Assembly (NCBI GenBank): GCA_965199335.1 | Contig: CBDAQZ010000004.1 | Span: forward strand, 434,001 to 498,000 | DNA length: 64,000 nt | Origin: CBDAQV01 sp965199335 | GTDB taxonomy: Bacteria > Pseudomonadota > Alphaproteobacteria > CALMVH01 | Direction of reading: 5' to 3' | In this document: piece after piece, positions 55,601 to 63,880 of the stretch | Layout: every line of letters starts with the position of its first letter | Position numbering within the stretch: position 1 is the first letter of the stretch | Program-made: the position numbers and the translations under genes | The notes under the pieces: model-generated | What the model was told of the DNA's origin: nothing | The model's input: the letters and a program-made list of their open reading frames with translations, nothing else | Database searches by the model: none

Positions 55601-55806
55601 CGCTCGTAGTTGGAGATGATGCGATCCGCCATCTCCTCGGGTAGCAGGCCGGTGTAGTTCCACACGACTGCGACGATCGGGATGTCTATAGAGGGAAAGA
55701 TATCAGTGGGCGTGCGCAGGATCGTAAGCGGGCCCATGATCAGGATCAGCAGGGCCAGGACGATAAAAGTATATGGCCGCTCCAGAGCGACCTTGACGAT
55801 CCACAT
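52645..55806 (-). CDS. RND-family multidrug efflux transporter
   Basis: A 1053-residue inner-membrane pump with twelve membrane helices and two periplasmic pore domains, normal for HAE1 transporters. The proton-relay pair is in GILVDDATVTIENI. The N-terminus is short (MWIVKVALERPYTFIVLALL). First gene of the RND-MFP-OMP operon. Its promoter carries an operator word shared with the TetR palindrome at 5.17 kb, so drug-responsive repression by that regulator is likely. Substrates unknown. Confidence 0.95.
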   Translation of the reverse strand: MWIVKVALERPYTFIVLALLILIMGPLTILRTPTDIFPSIDIPIVAVVWNYTGLLPEEMADRIISNYERAGTTTVNDIEHIESQSLNGVAVVKFFFQPTVNPDMAVAQITAISQTVLKTDPPGTTPPLVVSYNASSVPIIQLALTSPTLSETEINDLGQNFIRTQLATVQGAALPYPYGGAMRQIQVDIDPRKLRFYGLSGQDVSNAIGNQNLVIPAGTEKIGETEYNIELNASPLKPEELNDAPIKMSNGTVIRISDVANVRDGHPPETNIVRLDGSRGVLMNVLKIGRASTLDVVNRVKDNLVQIQAGLPPSLTVKPIADQSIFVKAAVSGVVREAVIAALLTGTMILLFLGSLRSTAIITISIPLAILSSIICLSALGNTMNIMTLGGLALAVGILVDDATVTIENINYHLEQGKEITQAILDGAHQIAIPALVSTLAICIVFIPMFALSGVSGFLFVPLAESVVFAMLASYILSRTLVPTLANYWLKTHDEAHDAQRGATVFGRFQLGFEHRFEALRERYHGVIKGAVASRRIFAPVFLIICALSLGLIFFVGFDFFPSVDAGQFKMHVRAQSGLRVEDTAKLCDQIEERLRQIIPADQLDSITDNIGIPNSGLNLTYTSSGVVGPQDADIQVQLKEDHKPTADYVREIRKQLPNAFPSITFSFLPADITSQILNFGLPSPIDVQVRGYKLEENRVWLNKVMEQIRLVPGAVDVHMQQGFDQPQIDVNVDRIKAMEVGLTQKDIGSNLLVALSGSFQTAPTFWVDKKTGVQYNIATQAPQYRLTTLDDLRNTSISGANGPVSLLSNLATFGRTSGPTTVSHYNAAPTLDVYAGVQDTDLGSVANRVDAIVNDALKDLPKGSTVSVRGQAQTMKSAYSELLGGLAFAIILVYLLIVVNFQSWLDPFIIIMALPGALAGIVWMLFLTFTPLSVPALTGAIMCMGVATANSILVVSFARERLHDGLDPVSAAIEAGFTRFRPVLMTALAMIIGMIPMALGLGEGGEQNAPLGRAVIGGLTVATGSTLFFVPTVFAIMHGRRQKKVAAREARI

Positions 55807-55863
55807 CCCTTGCCCCTCAGCTTTTGATCATCGGCGTGACGATACCGCGCGAAACTGAACTGA

Positions 55864-55875
55864 ACGGTATAGTAT
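55864..55875 (-). promoter_or_regulatory. Operator half matching the tetR palindrome
   Basis: ACGGTATAGTAT at 55864-55875 is identical to 5170-5181 of the tetR palindrome; the left arm here (AACTGA before AACGG) is degenerate. It lies 58 bp upstream of the RND start codon, in AT-rich sequence suited to a promoter. Confidence 0.55.
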
Positions 55876-55959
55876 GTTCCGAATAGGGCAAGTTCAAGGC
55901 GCCATGCTACGGGTTTGGGATTGCGCGGACGGTGGGAAACGTGTCTTTATACAGGGGAT

Positions 55960-56033
55960 GCGGGTGTAGCTTAGTGGTAAAGCTCCAGCCTTCCAAGCTG
56001 GCTATGAGGGTTCGATTCCCTTCACCCGCTCCA
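55960..56033 (+). tRNA. tRNA-Gly (TCC)
   Basis: A 74-nt cloverleaf with GCGGGTG acceptor, TCC anticodon in loop CTTCCAA, and encoded CCA. Confidence 0.95.
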
Positions 56034-56108
56034 AGTATCTACAATTGATTAATTCCTGGGTTCATGCGATAGGGCTATACCCTCGCCCGAACCGAAAGAT
56101 CATGATCG

Positions 56109-56582
56109 ATGCCGCATTCATCGGATGAACTGAATCCCGTAATGAAGGTGGCGCTTCCTGTGGTCTTGTTCCTGGGCATTCTGGGCAATTCGACCCCGCG
56201 ACCAAGGGCCGATGTCCCGGCGCCCAAGGATTTTAGCGGCGCTATCGCTGCCGACGTGGACAAGGCCGTGGAGGCAGTCCGCAACCAGCCTGCGGAGCGG
56301 CAGGTCATGATGCGCAATGAGCTTGTGCGAATCAACAATACGTTCTGCACGGTGGTTTCGCCCGATCCGTGCTACAGGGGCGACCGAAGGATGCCGCTTG
56401 AAGAAGCCGCAAGCCTGATCAAGGCCAACGGCGAACTGCTGGGCGGGAATCACGTCCCGGACGCCACGATGGCGCGACAGGCATGCGCGGCGGAGAAACT
56501 TCAATCCAGTCTGAGCAGCCTGCGCGTTTTCTTACGGGCTGTAGATACAGTGCCTTGCACGGGTCACCCGGTAAATCCCTGA
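56109..56582 (+). CDS. Hypothetical secreted protein
   Basis: A 157-residue protein with a hydrophobic N-terminal segment (VALPVVLFLGILG, residues 14-26) behind a short polar start; an internal ATG at 56142 is an alternative start that gives a cleaner signal. Mature part is helical with four Cys (TFCTVVSPDPCYRG, RQACAAE, TVPCTG). No family recognised. Lies between tRNA-Gly and a convergent protease-like gene. Confidence 0.55.
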   Translation: MPHSSDELNPVMKVALPVVLFLGILGNSTPRPRADVPAPKDFSGAIAADVDKAVEAVRNQPAERQVMMRNELVRINNTFCTVVSPDPCYRGDRRMPLEEAASLIKANGELLGGNHVPDATMARQACAAEKLQSSLSSLRVFLRAVDTVPCTGHPVNP

Positions 56583-56612
56583 CCAAGCTTACTGGGCCGC
56601 AGCCTACGAATA

Positions 56613-57446
56613 CTAAAGCTTCGGCACCCTCAGCGGTTTTGCGAACTTGTGAAGATGAGCCCCTTCGCTGTCGGCATTGGCAAGGCGACGGGGGAACGTG
56701 GAATGCGGATTGTCCCCTGTTGTAGACCAGTGATCGAACGTTTCGCCGGGATCATGATCTTTTTCATAAGCCTTGCGGGAAAACGGCTCCAGTTTTGTCA
56801 GGGCTCTTTTGTAGCCCTTCGGGTTGGCGCTGAGTTCGACTGCCCCTACATCCGCATCGTCTTCATAGACAGCCGAACCGATGGATTGCGGTCCCGGATT
56901 TTTCAAGAAGAGGGTCCGCTTTTCCTGAATCTGCGCCTCATGCACCAGTTCATGCGCAGTCGCGTAACCCAACTCGTCGCTTGTCATGTCCGGGCCCTTC
57001 TTGGATGTCAGGTCCTCGCGGTAAGTGATCAGGCCGCCGATATCCTCGTGTCCCCCCTGGACCGTGATTGGATCCTCGTTTGCATCCTTCGAGCTTGCCA
57101 GCGTGCCGTCCGCGCCCGGCTTCAGGGTGACGCGCACGATGTTGGGAACATGGTCCAGCCCCAGCTCGGCGGAATAGAGGGCGACCTTGTTCAGATAGGC
57201 CTTTTCCGCCCTGGAATGCTTGCGGTTGGGATCGTTGATCCATGTAAAATGATCGACCCCTTCCTCGGCGGGATGGGCCATGTCCTTCATGAATTCCGGC
57301 GTCAGCGGAAGGTTGGCCAGGGTTACGTGCGAGGCGCCTTTATTGTAAATCGACGCTTCGCCTTGATCCGGCGCGGGCGCAGTGCTTTGCGACAGGGCCG
57401 ATCCCGTCAGCAGAAGCGTAGCCAGAAGTCGTTTTCCCGCACTCAT
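56613..57446 (-). CDS. Secreted HExxH metalloprotease-like protein
   Basis: A 277-residue protein with signal peptide (MSAGKRLLATLLLTGSALSQ). AHELVHE holds a zincin HExxH (His165, Glu166, His169) and EDDADVGAVELSAN (195-208) supplies the third-ligand acidic region, as in M48-like peptidases. Starting ATG at 57446 is preferred over frame extension 24 codons upstream. Substrate unknown; it may be a cell-envelope protease. Neighbours are unknown secreted protein genes and tuf. Confidence 0.65.
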   Translation of the reverse strand: MSAGKRLLATLLLTGSALSQSTAPAPDQGEASIYNKGASHVTLANLPLTPEFMKDMAHPAEEGVDHFTWINDPNRKHSRAEKAYLNKVALYSAELGLDHVPNIVRVTLKPGADGTLASSKDANEDPITVQGGHEDIGGLITYREDLTSKKGPDMTSDELGYATAHELVHEAQIQEKRTLFLKNPGPQSIGSAVYEDDADVGAVELSANPKGYKRALTKLEPFSRKAYEKDHDPGETFDHWSTTGDNPHSTFPRRLANADSEGAHLHKFAKPLRVPKL

Positions 57447-57569
57447 GAGGCGAGCATAATACAAATGCCCGTTGTGGTCCAGAAATGAGGCATTCAAAAG
57501 ATTGACATTCGGCGGCAAGCCGGATACTTCGCCCGCACCCTAGTTAACCATCAACCTCGCGGGATCATA

Positions 57570-58760
<1,191 letters not shown>

Positions 58761-58797
58761 CAGCCGTCGCGGATTAACCCTCGCACGGCGTAAATGG

Positions 58798-58826
58798 AAA
58801 GCCCCGGCTACGATGCCGGGGCTTTT
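58798..58826 (+). terminator. Rho-independent terminator of tuf
   Basis: AAAGCCCCGGC (58798-58808) pairs with GCCGGGGCTTT, loop TACGAT, followed by T-run. It lies 38 bp past the tuf stop. Confidence 0.92.
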
Positions 58827-58883
58827 TGTTTGCGTGTACCGTTTAAAAATGCTAACAAATAGTAAATATTTATAGGACTTTAA

Positions 58884-60149
58884 ATGCAACGGTCGGCTGA
58901 AATTTTCTTAGGCGCCATTCTTGGCCTTGCAACTGCTTCGGGCGGAGTAATGGCGCAAGCGCCTTCCGACAAGGCGAAGCACGCGAAAGGACCCACAACC
59001 GATTACCAGCCGGCTGCCGATTATCCGCAGCTGGAAAGGCTACAGCAGGACTCGATCAAAGGCGTGGCCACAGCCTCGATAGCGCTGCAGGGCGCCATGA
59101 GCACGCCCCTGGACGAGAATCTGAAGATCGGTCTGATGCGCCAAGTCGGCCTGCAAAGCCGTGAACTGTGCAAAACGCACCGTGTCGAAGCGTGCCCGGC
59201 GAAAAACAAGCCGAAAAGCACCGTGGATATCGAAGACATGGATGATGACGAGTTGCACAGGTATTGGACCGGCAAGGCATTTGACATCTTCACCCGTGCC
59301 GAAACGATCATCACCCAGATCACCGAGGAAGACAGGCGGAAAACCGATGTGCTTTCGACGCGAACGGACCGGACGCCCGCGCGCGTGTCCGCCAGCCAGA
59401 TAGAACGAAACATCAGGGACACCGCGGCTTTGGAGCTGGAAACCAAGGTTTTCAAGGCGGCCGTGGAAGACGAGAAGGAGGAAGAGCGTCTCGAAGCTAT
59501 CGAACAAGAGGCCGAAGTAATGGGAATCCCGTCGCCTCCGGCTAAGGATACAGTGGCAGCGCCCGATGACAAGCCGGCGTACGTTCCGGGGGCCGATCAG
59601 GCGGAATTGTGGTATTTGCAGCAGCAGGCCTGCAGCGCACTGCATGCCGCCGCAGACAGCTTGACCGATACGCTCAGGGTGTATCCCTCGGACGGCGTGC
59701 TGAGCGAAAAGCAGCTTTTGGCGATCAACGCGACTGTCGCGAAAATGGACATCGATCATCCCGACGCGGAATCCCTGGCCGGCAAGCCAACGCTCCAGGC
59801 ACCGATCCTTCCGATTACGACATCGCTGGATGACGATCTGGATGCGGTGGCTCTTGCCGGCGATATCGGACCCGTCGTTCCGCAACCGGGGCCCGATCCG
59901 GTCGCCGCACAAAAACCCCTGTCGCCTGCCGACCTGAAGCAGTCGACTGCCGATTTCATGGAAGAGGCACAGAATTTCATCCAGCAGACATTGCAGGAGC
60001 GCGACGAAAACCGCGAAGGCGAGGTACCGGAGAAAAGCATTGTCGTACACGACGTGACGACGATCTATGCCATCGAGCAGCTTACGCTGACCCTCAGGAA
60101 AGTCTTTGCTGAAAAGCCCGCGCTCCCTGCACCGAGGGCTTCGCAATGA
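58884..60149 (+). CDS. Secreted hypothetical protein, helical
   Basis: A 421-residue protein with a signal peptide (MQRSAEIFLGAILGLATASGGVMA). The mature protein is mostly helical, with an acidic coiled stretch (KAAVEDEKEEERLEAIEQEAEV, ~residues 191-212), Pro/Ala linkers, and three Cys pairs or singles (LCKTHRVEACP, QQACSALH). No family recognised. It begins 58 bp after the tuf terminator in AT-rich sequence. Probably periplasmic, lineage-specific. Confidence 0.65.
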   Translation: MQRSAEIFLGAILGLATASGGVMAQAPSDKAKHAKGPTTDYQPAADYPQLERLQQDSIKGVATASIALQGAMSTPLDENLKIGLMRQVGLQSRELCKTHRVEACPAKNKPKSTVDIEDMDDDELHRYWTGKAFDIFTRAETIITQITEEDRRKTDVLSTRTDRTPARVSASQIERNIRDTAALELETKVFKAAVEDEKEEERLEAIEQEAEVMGIPSPPAKDTVAAPDDKPAYVPGADQAELWYLQQQACSALHAAADSLTDTLRVYPSDGVLSEKQLLAINATVAKMDIDHPDAESLAGKPTLQAPILPITTSLDDDLDAVALAGDIGPVVPQPGPDPVAAQKPLSPADLKQSTADFMEEAQNFIQQTLQERDENREGEVPEKSIVVHDVTTIYAIEQLTLTLRKVFAEKPALPAPRASQ

Positions 60150-60239
60150 CCGATTGCTCGAATTTTATTGTCGTTGCGGGTGGAGCGTAATACTATCTGC
60201 CGTGTTCAATATCGCGATCAGCCCATCGGGAGCCGGACT

Positions 60240-60629
60240 ATGAGTGAACTGGAAAAGCAGCTGGTGCAAGCAGAAGACAGGATTCTGGCGCTGGAAACAA
60301 GCGTTAACGACCAGGAAACGCGCAAGGAACTCAGCCCGGCACAGGCTGCCGCCGTCATGCAGCTGGTTCTTGCGGCGGAAACGGGATTGGGCGCCAATGC
60401 CGGCTCTGTACCTGCGGCCAACAACCTGAACGCCGGCGCTCTTGCCAGGGGTGCGATGGAACAGATGTTCGAGGCCGACTTTCATCAGGGTGCGCCCGGC
60501 GCATCTCCCGGTCTGAGCGAACAGACGATGCGCGGCGAAATCGCCGCCGCGGCCAACACCGAACGAAGCCTCGTCCTTTTGGAAGAACGTGTGCGTGAAA
60601 CGCTGGCATCGGCCTCTCCTTCCAACTGA
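60240..60629 (+). CDS. Small hypothetical coiled-coil protein
   Basis: A 129-residue soluble protein. N-terminal coiled coil (MSELEKQLVQAEDRILALET), an Ala/Gly-rich middle, and a helical end. GGGAG lies 6 bp before the chosen ATG, which excludes 24 upstream in-frame codons. A terminator follows. No family recognised. Confidence 0.6.
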   Translation: MSELEKQLVQAEDRILALETSVNDQETRKELSPAQAAAVMQLVLAAETGLGANAGSVPAANNLNAGALARGAMEQMFEADFHQGAPGASPGLSEQTMRGEIAAAANTERSLVLLEERVRETLASASPSN

Positions 60630-60650
60630 ATCGGCGCAGCAATTATAGGA

Positions 60651-60678
60651 AACCCGGCCTGAGTGCCGGGTTTTTTTT
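60651..60678 (+). terminator. Rho-independent terminator
   Basis: AACCCGGC (60651-60658) pairs with GCCGGGTT, loop CTGAGT, with eight T's. It ends the gene at 60240-60629. Confidence 0.92.
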
Positions 60679-60775
60679 ATGAAAGATTGATTTGCCAGTA
60701 CGGTCTGAAAAGCAGAAAATGCTTCATGTACCAAGATAGTCTTGGTTGCCGGACAACGAAAGTACAGAGAGTACC

Positions 60776-61138
60776 ATGTCGACTAGAAACGAGCTGATCG
60801 AAGCCCAGGTTATGGCCCTTGTCCTAAGGGCCGGCAGTATCGATGCGGCGGTAAAACGTGCCCCTTTGACCAAAAACCAGACGACGAGGGTCGAAAGGAG
60901 CATCAGCAGGGTTGCCGAAGCCCTGCATGTCGGCGCCGGCACCGCCAGTTGCGGGATCGGCGTTTCGCGCATGGCCAACAGGGTTGTCGGCGATATCGTG
61001 GCCGATACGGAAGCCAAGGCGGGCGACGGCGTGGACACCCAGGCGGAGATCGATGCAAACGCCCGGGCGATAGATCTGCTGGGGCTGCTGGATACACATG
61101 TGCGGCAGGATCTGGCCCAGAAAGAAATTCCTTCCTGA
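60776..61138 (+). CDS. Small hypothetical helical protein
   Basis: A 120-residue protein, MSTRNELIEAQVMALVLRAG, all helical, with one Cys. The chosen start is ATG 60776; a TTG ten codons upstream is possible. Lacks signal sequence. Placed between a terminator and the His/Thr-rich gene. No family recognised. Confidence 0.55.
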   Translation: MSTRNELIEAQVMALVLRAGSIDAAVKRAPLTKNQTTRVERSISRVAEALHVGAGTASCGIGVSRMANRVVGDIVADTEAKAGDGVDTQAEIDANARAIDLLGLLDTHVRQDLAQKEIPS

Positions 61139-61354
61139 CAGCGCAGGATGGTCGTTAATGCGGCGTGTAATGTCGTGAAGGAAGCGGTGATTCCGTGTTG
61201 CAAAGATGCCAAGTCGGTAAAAAAACTTGGTTAAATATGCAATCAAGGCTTGAGCCGCGCGCCTCTCGCACGTATGAGACGTTCGGTATTCGGGCGCGAC
61301 CCTGGCCACTCCGGGCAGGGCGTGCCGACCGATGACATTATAAGGAAGATGGAA

Positions 61355-61621
61355 ATGAAGACTCTCGCTGCTGCCGCTCTGTCGCTGGTTCTGGTTGGAT
61401 CCGCTGTGCCTGCTTTCGCTCAGATGGGCAACGAAACCACCACGACCACCACCACTGACAACACCACCACGATGGGCAACAACACCACCCATCACCACAA
61501 GAAGACGACGCATCACAAGAAGACCCACAAGCACACCATGGGCAACAACGCGTCCAACACCACCAGCTCGACCACCACGGAAGAGCTGAACAACACCGAA
61601 GCAACCAACACCACCAAGTAA
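61355..61621 (+). CDS. Secreted Thr/Asn/His-rich low-complexity protein
   Basis: An 88-residue protein with a signal peptide (MKTLAAAALSLVLVGSAVPAFA). Mature part is Thr, Asn, His and Lys runs: TTTTTTTDNTTT, then HHHKKTTHHKKTHKH around residues 49-63. AAGGAAG lies 6 bp before this ATG, so it is preferred over the ATG two codons upstream. The His/Lys block could bind metal or polyanions; function unknown. A terminator follows. Confidence 0.7.
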   Translation: MKTLAAAALSLVLVGSAVPAFAQMGNETTTTTTTDNTTTMGNNTTHHHKKTTHHKKTHKHTMGNNASNTTSSTTTEELNNTEATNTTK

Positions 61622-61682
61622 GGTCGGTGCAGGCCGCCGGGTCGGAATTCATGTTCTGACCGGCGGGCTTCATGTTTGAATG

Positions 61683-61718
61683 AACCGGCGGACCTTCCGA
61701 TGGAGGGTCCGCCGGTTT
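61683..61718 (+). terminator. Rho-independent terminator
   Basis: AACCGGCGGACC pairs with GGTCCGCCGGTT around a 12-nt loop, followed by TTGTTTT. It ends the Thr/His-rich gene and lies 18 bp upstream of argO. Confidence 0.88.
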
Positions 61719-61735
61719 TGTTTTGCGGGTGACCC

Positions 61736-62356
61736 ATGACAATCGTTTCCACGGCCCTGACCGGCTTCCTGGTCGGCGGCAGCCTGATCGTCGCGATCGG
61801 CCCGCAGAACGCCTTCGTGCTGCGCATGGGGCTGCTGCGCCGCCATGTACTGCCGCTGGTGCTGTTCTGCGCCACCTCCGATGCGCTTCTGATCCTTGCC
61901 GGCGTTCTGGGCTTGGGCGCAGTGCTGTCGGCCCACAGGCAGGCGGCGGATGCGATTGCCATCGGCGGCGCACTGTTCCTGCTATGGTACGGCTGGAAGT
62001 CGCTCAGGCGCGCCCTGCATCCCGCCGGCCTCGACCAGGCTGCCAGCCAATCCGTGTCGCTGCGCCGGTCGTTGCTGACCTGCGCTGCCTTCACCTGGGG
62101 CAATCCGCATGTCTACCTCGACACCGTATTGCTGATCGGCAGCCTGTCGCTGCCCTATCACGGGCTGGAGCGCGCCGCCTATTCGGGGGGCGCGATGGCC
62201 GCCTCCTATGCCTGGTTCGGCGCCCTGGGTTACGGTGCTGGGTTTCTGGTGCCGCTGTTCCGGCGCCCCGCGACGTGGCGCTTCCTCGACCTTTCCATCG
62301 CCCTGGTCATGTGGGCGATCGCCCTGCGGCTGATTTATTCGACGCTTTTCCGATAA
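61736..62356 (+). CDS. argO: LysE/ArgO-family amino acid exporter
   Basis: A 206-residue inner-membrane exporter with about six helices. The signature GGSLIVAIGPQNAFVLRMGLLRRH near the N-terminus and WGNPHVYLDTVLLIGSLS are diagnostic of LysE/ArgO, which exports basic amino acids such as arginine. Starts at ATG 61736; no operon partner. Symbol is by family resemblance. Confidence 0.85.
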   Translation: MTIVSTALTGFLVGGSLIVAIGPQNAFVLRMGLLRRHVLPLVLFCATSDALLILAGVLGLGAVLSAHRQAADAIAIGGALFLLWYGWKSLRRALHPAGLDQAASQSVSLRRSLLTCAAFTWGNPHVYLDTVLLIGSLSLPYHGLERAAYSGGAMAASYAWFGALGYGAGFLVPLFRRPATWRFLDLSIALVMWAIALRLIYSTLFR

Positions 62357-62481
62357 AGCCATTGCGTGTCGGCGCGGCCTTGTCTAAACCCTTGTGCTTC
62401 CGCGCGTGTAGCAATACAGGCGCGGGAAACTGTGTGTTCGTCATGCCGCTGTACGCGTAGGCGCGAAAGCGCCTTCACCGA

Positions 62482-62557
62482 AGGGGTGTAGCTCAATTGG
62501 TAGAGCGCCGGTCTCCAAAACCGGAGGCTGTGGGTTCGAGCCCCCCCGCCCCTGCCA
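62482..62557 (+). tRNA. tRNA-Trp (CCA)
   Basis: A 76-nt cloverleaf with AGGGGTG acceptor, CCA anticodon in loop CTCCAAA, encoded CCA. Precedes secE as in most bacteria. Confidence 0.96.
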
Positions 62558-62604
62558 GCTGCAATGACCGACACAAAACGATTTAACGAGGCGAAACGAT
62601 CACG

Positions 62605-62802
62605 ATGGCTAGAACGACGCCGGCGCAGTTTGCGCGGCAGGTACGACAGGAAACGGCCAAGATCATCTGGCCCACAAGGCGCGAAACGGTCACCACCACG
62701 ATCGTCGTTTTCGTCATGGTGGCGTTTGCCTCGACGTTTTTATTCATTGCCGACCAGCTGATCGCCTTCGCGGTGCGCTGGACACTGGGATTGGGAGCTT
62801 AG
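62605..62802 (+). CDS. secE: Preprotein translocase subunit SecE
   Basis: A 65-residue single-helix SecE: QVRQETAKIIWPTRRETVTTT is the conserved amphipathic part; the membrane helix covers about 30-60. Stabilises SecY. 2 bp before nusG. Confidence 0.95.
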   Translation: MARTTPAQFARQVRQETAKIIWPTRRETVTTTIVVFVMVAFASTFLFIADQLIAFAVRWTLGLGA

Positions 62803-62804
62803 CC

Positions 62805-63341
62805 ATGTCGGCGAAATGGTATGTCGTGCACGTGCACTCGGGTTTCGAAAAGAAGGTCATGCAGGCCATCCAGGAAAAGGCCGAGAAGATGAATATCGCG
62901 CACCAGTTCGAGGAGATCATGGTCCCGACCGAGGGCGTGACCGAGATCCGCCGCGGCCAGAAGATCAACACCGAACGCAAGTTCTTCCCCGGCTACGTGC
63001 TGGTCAAGATGGACCTGACCGACGAAAGCTGGCACCTAGTGCGCAACGTCGCCAAGGTCACCAATTTCCTGGGCGGCGGTTCGCGCCCGCAGCCGATATC
63101 GGAATCCGAGGCCGAGCGCCTGATCAGCCAGATGAAAGAGGGCGCGGAGAAGCCGCGCCGTCCGTCGATCACCTACGAGATCGGCGAGAGCGTGCGCGTG
63201 GCCGACGGCCCGTTCACCTCGTTCAACGGCATCGTCGAGGAGGTCGACGAGGAGCGTTCGCGCCTCAAGGTCGCCGTCTCGATCTTCGGCCGCTCCACCC
63301 CTGTCGAGCTGGAATACACCCAGGTCGAAAAGGCGAGCTGA
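62805..63341 (+). CDS. nusG: Transcription termination/antitermination factor NusG
   Basis: A 178-residue NusG: WYVVHVHSGFEKKVMQAI (NGN domain) and GESVRVADGPFTSFNGIVEEVDEERSRLKVAVSIFGR (KOW domain). Links RNA polymerase to Rho and the ribosome. Second gene of secE-nusG-rplK-rplA. Confidence 0.97.
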   Translation: MSAKWYVVHVHSGFEKKVMQAIQEKAEKMNIAHQFEEIMVPTEGVTEIRRGQKINTERKFFPGYVLVKMDLTDESWHLVRNVAKVTNFLGGGSRPQPISESEAERLISQMKEGAEKPRRPSITYEIGESVRVADGPFTSFNGIVEEVDEERSRLKVAVSIFGRSTPVELEYTQVEKAS

Positions 63342-63376
63342 CCCTTAGTTTCTTTCACTGTCGTGGGAGGTCAGCC

Positions 63377-63442
63377 ATGACCGCACCACGGCGCTTCCGG
63401 GGCCCTGCACAAAGCCGGGCCCCAACATTTGGAGGTTTATAA
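63377..63442 (+). CDS. Possible 21-residue leader peptide of rplK
   Basis: ATG with GGGAGG 6 bp upstream opens a 21-codon frame, MTAPRRFRGPAQSRAPTFGG plus Leu, whose TAA is immediately followed by the rplK ATG. A strong hairpin (GGGGCCC at 63399-63405 with GGGCCCC at 63417-63423) lies within it. The frame also contains the rplK ribosome site. It may couple rplK translation to leader reading, or be chance. Confidence 0.35.
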   Translation: MTAPRRFRGPAQSRAPTFGGL

Positions 63443-63877
63443 ATGGCACCGAAGAAGATCGTGGGCTTCATCAAGCTCCAGGTCCCGGCCGGAAAGGCGA
63501 ATCCCTCGCCCCCGATCGGTCCTGCGCTTGGACAGAGAGGCCTCAACATCATGGAATTCTGCAAGGCGTTCAACGCCCGCACGCAGGAGATGGAGCCCGG
63601 GATGCCGATCCCGGTCGTCATCACCGCGTTCGCGGACCGGACGTTCAGCTTCGAGATGAAAAGCCCGCCGAACTCCTACTTCCTGATGAAGGCGGCAGGG
63701 ATCGACAAGGGCAGCCAGACGACCGGCACGAAGTCGTCGGGCACGATCAAGCGCTCCCAGATCAAGGAGATCGCAGGCAAGAAAATGCAGGACATGAACG
63801 CAACGACGGTCGAGGGCGCAATGGCGATCCTCGAGGGTTCGGCGCGTTCGATGGGCCTGGAAGTGGTGGAGGGCTAA
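63443..63877 (+). CDS. rplK: 50S ribosomal protein L11
   Basis: A 144-residue L11: IVGFIKLQVPAGKANPSPPIG at the N-terminus and KRSQIKEIAGKKMQDMNATT in the RNA-binding C-domain. Needed for the stringent response via RelA. GGAGG lies 6 bp upstream. 3 bp before rplA. Confidence 0.97.
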   Translation: MAPKKIVGFIKLQVPAGKANPSPPIGPALGQRGLNIMEFCKAFNARTQEMEPGMPIPVVITAFADRTFSFEMKSPPNSYFLMKAAGIDKGSQTTGTKSSGTIKRSQIKEIAGKKMQDMNATTVEGAMAILEGSARSMGLEVVEG

Positions 63878-63880
63878 ACC

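Noticed and set aside
61400..61620. ACC/CAC-rich simple repeat as a non-coding satellite
   Set aside because: It keeps frame after a signal peptide with a good ribosome site and ends at a terminator, so it is coding.
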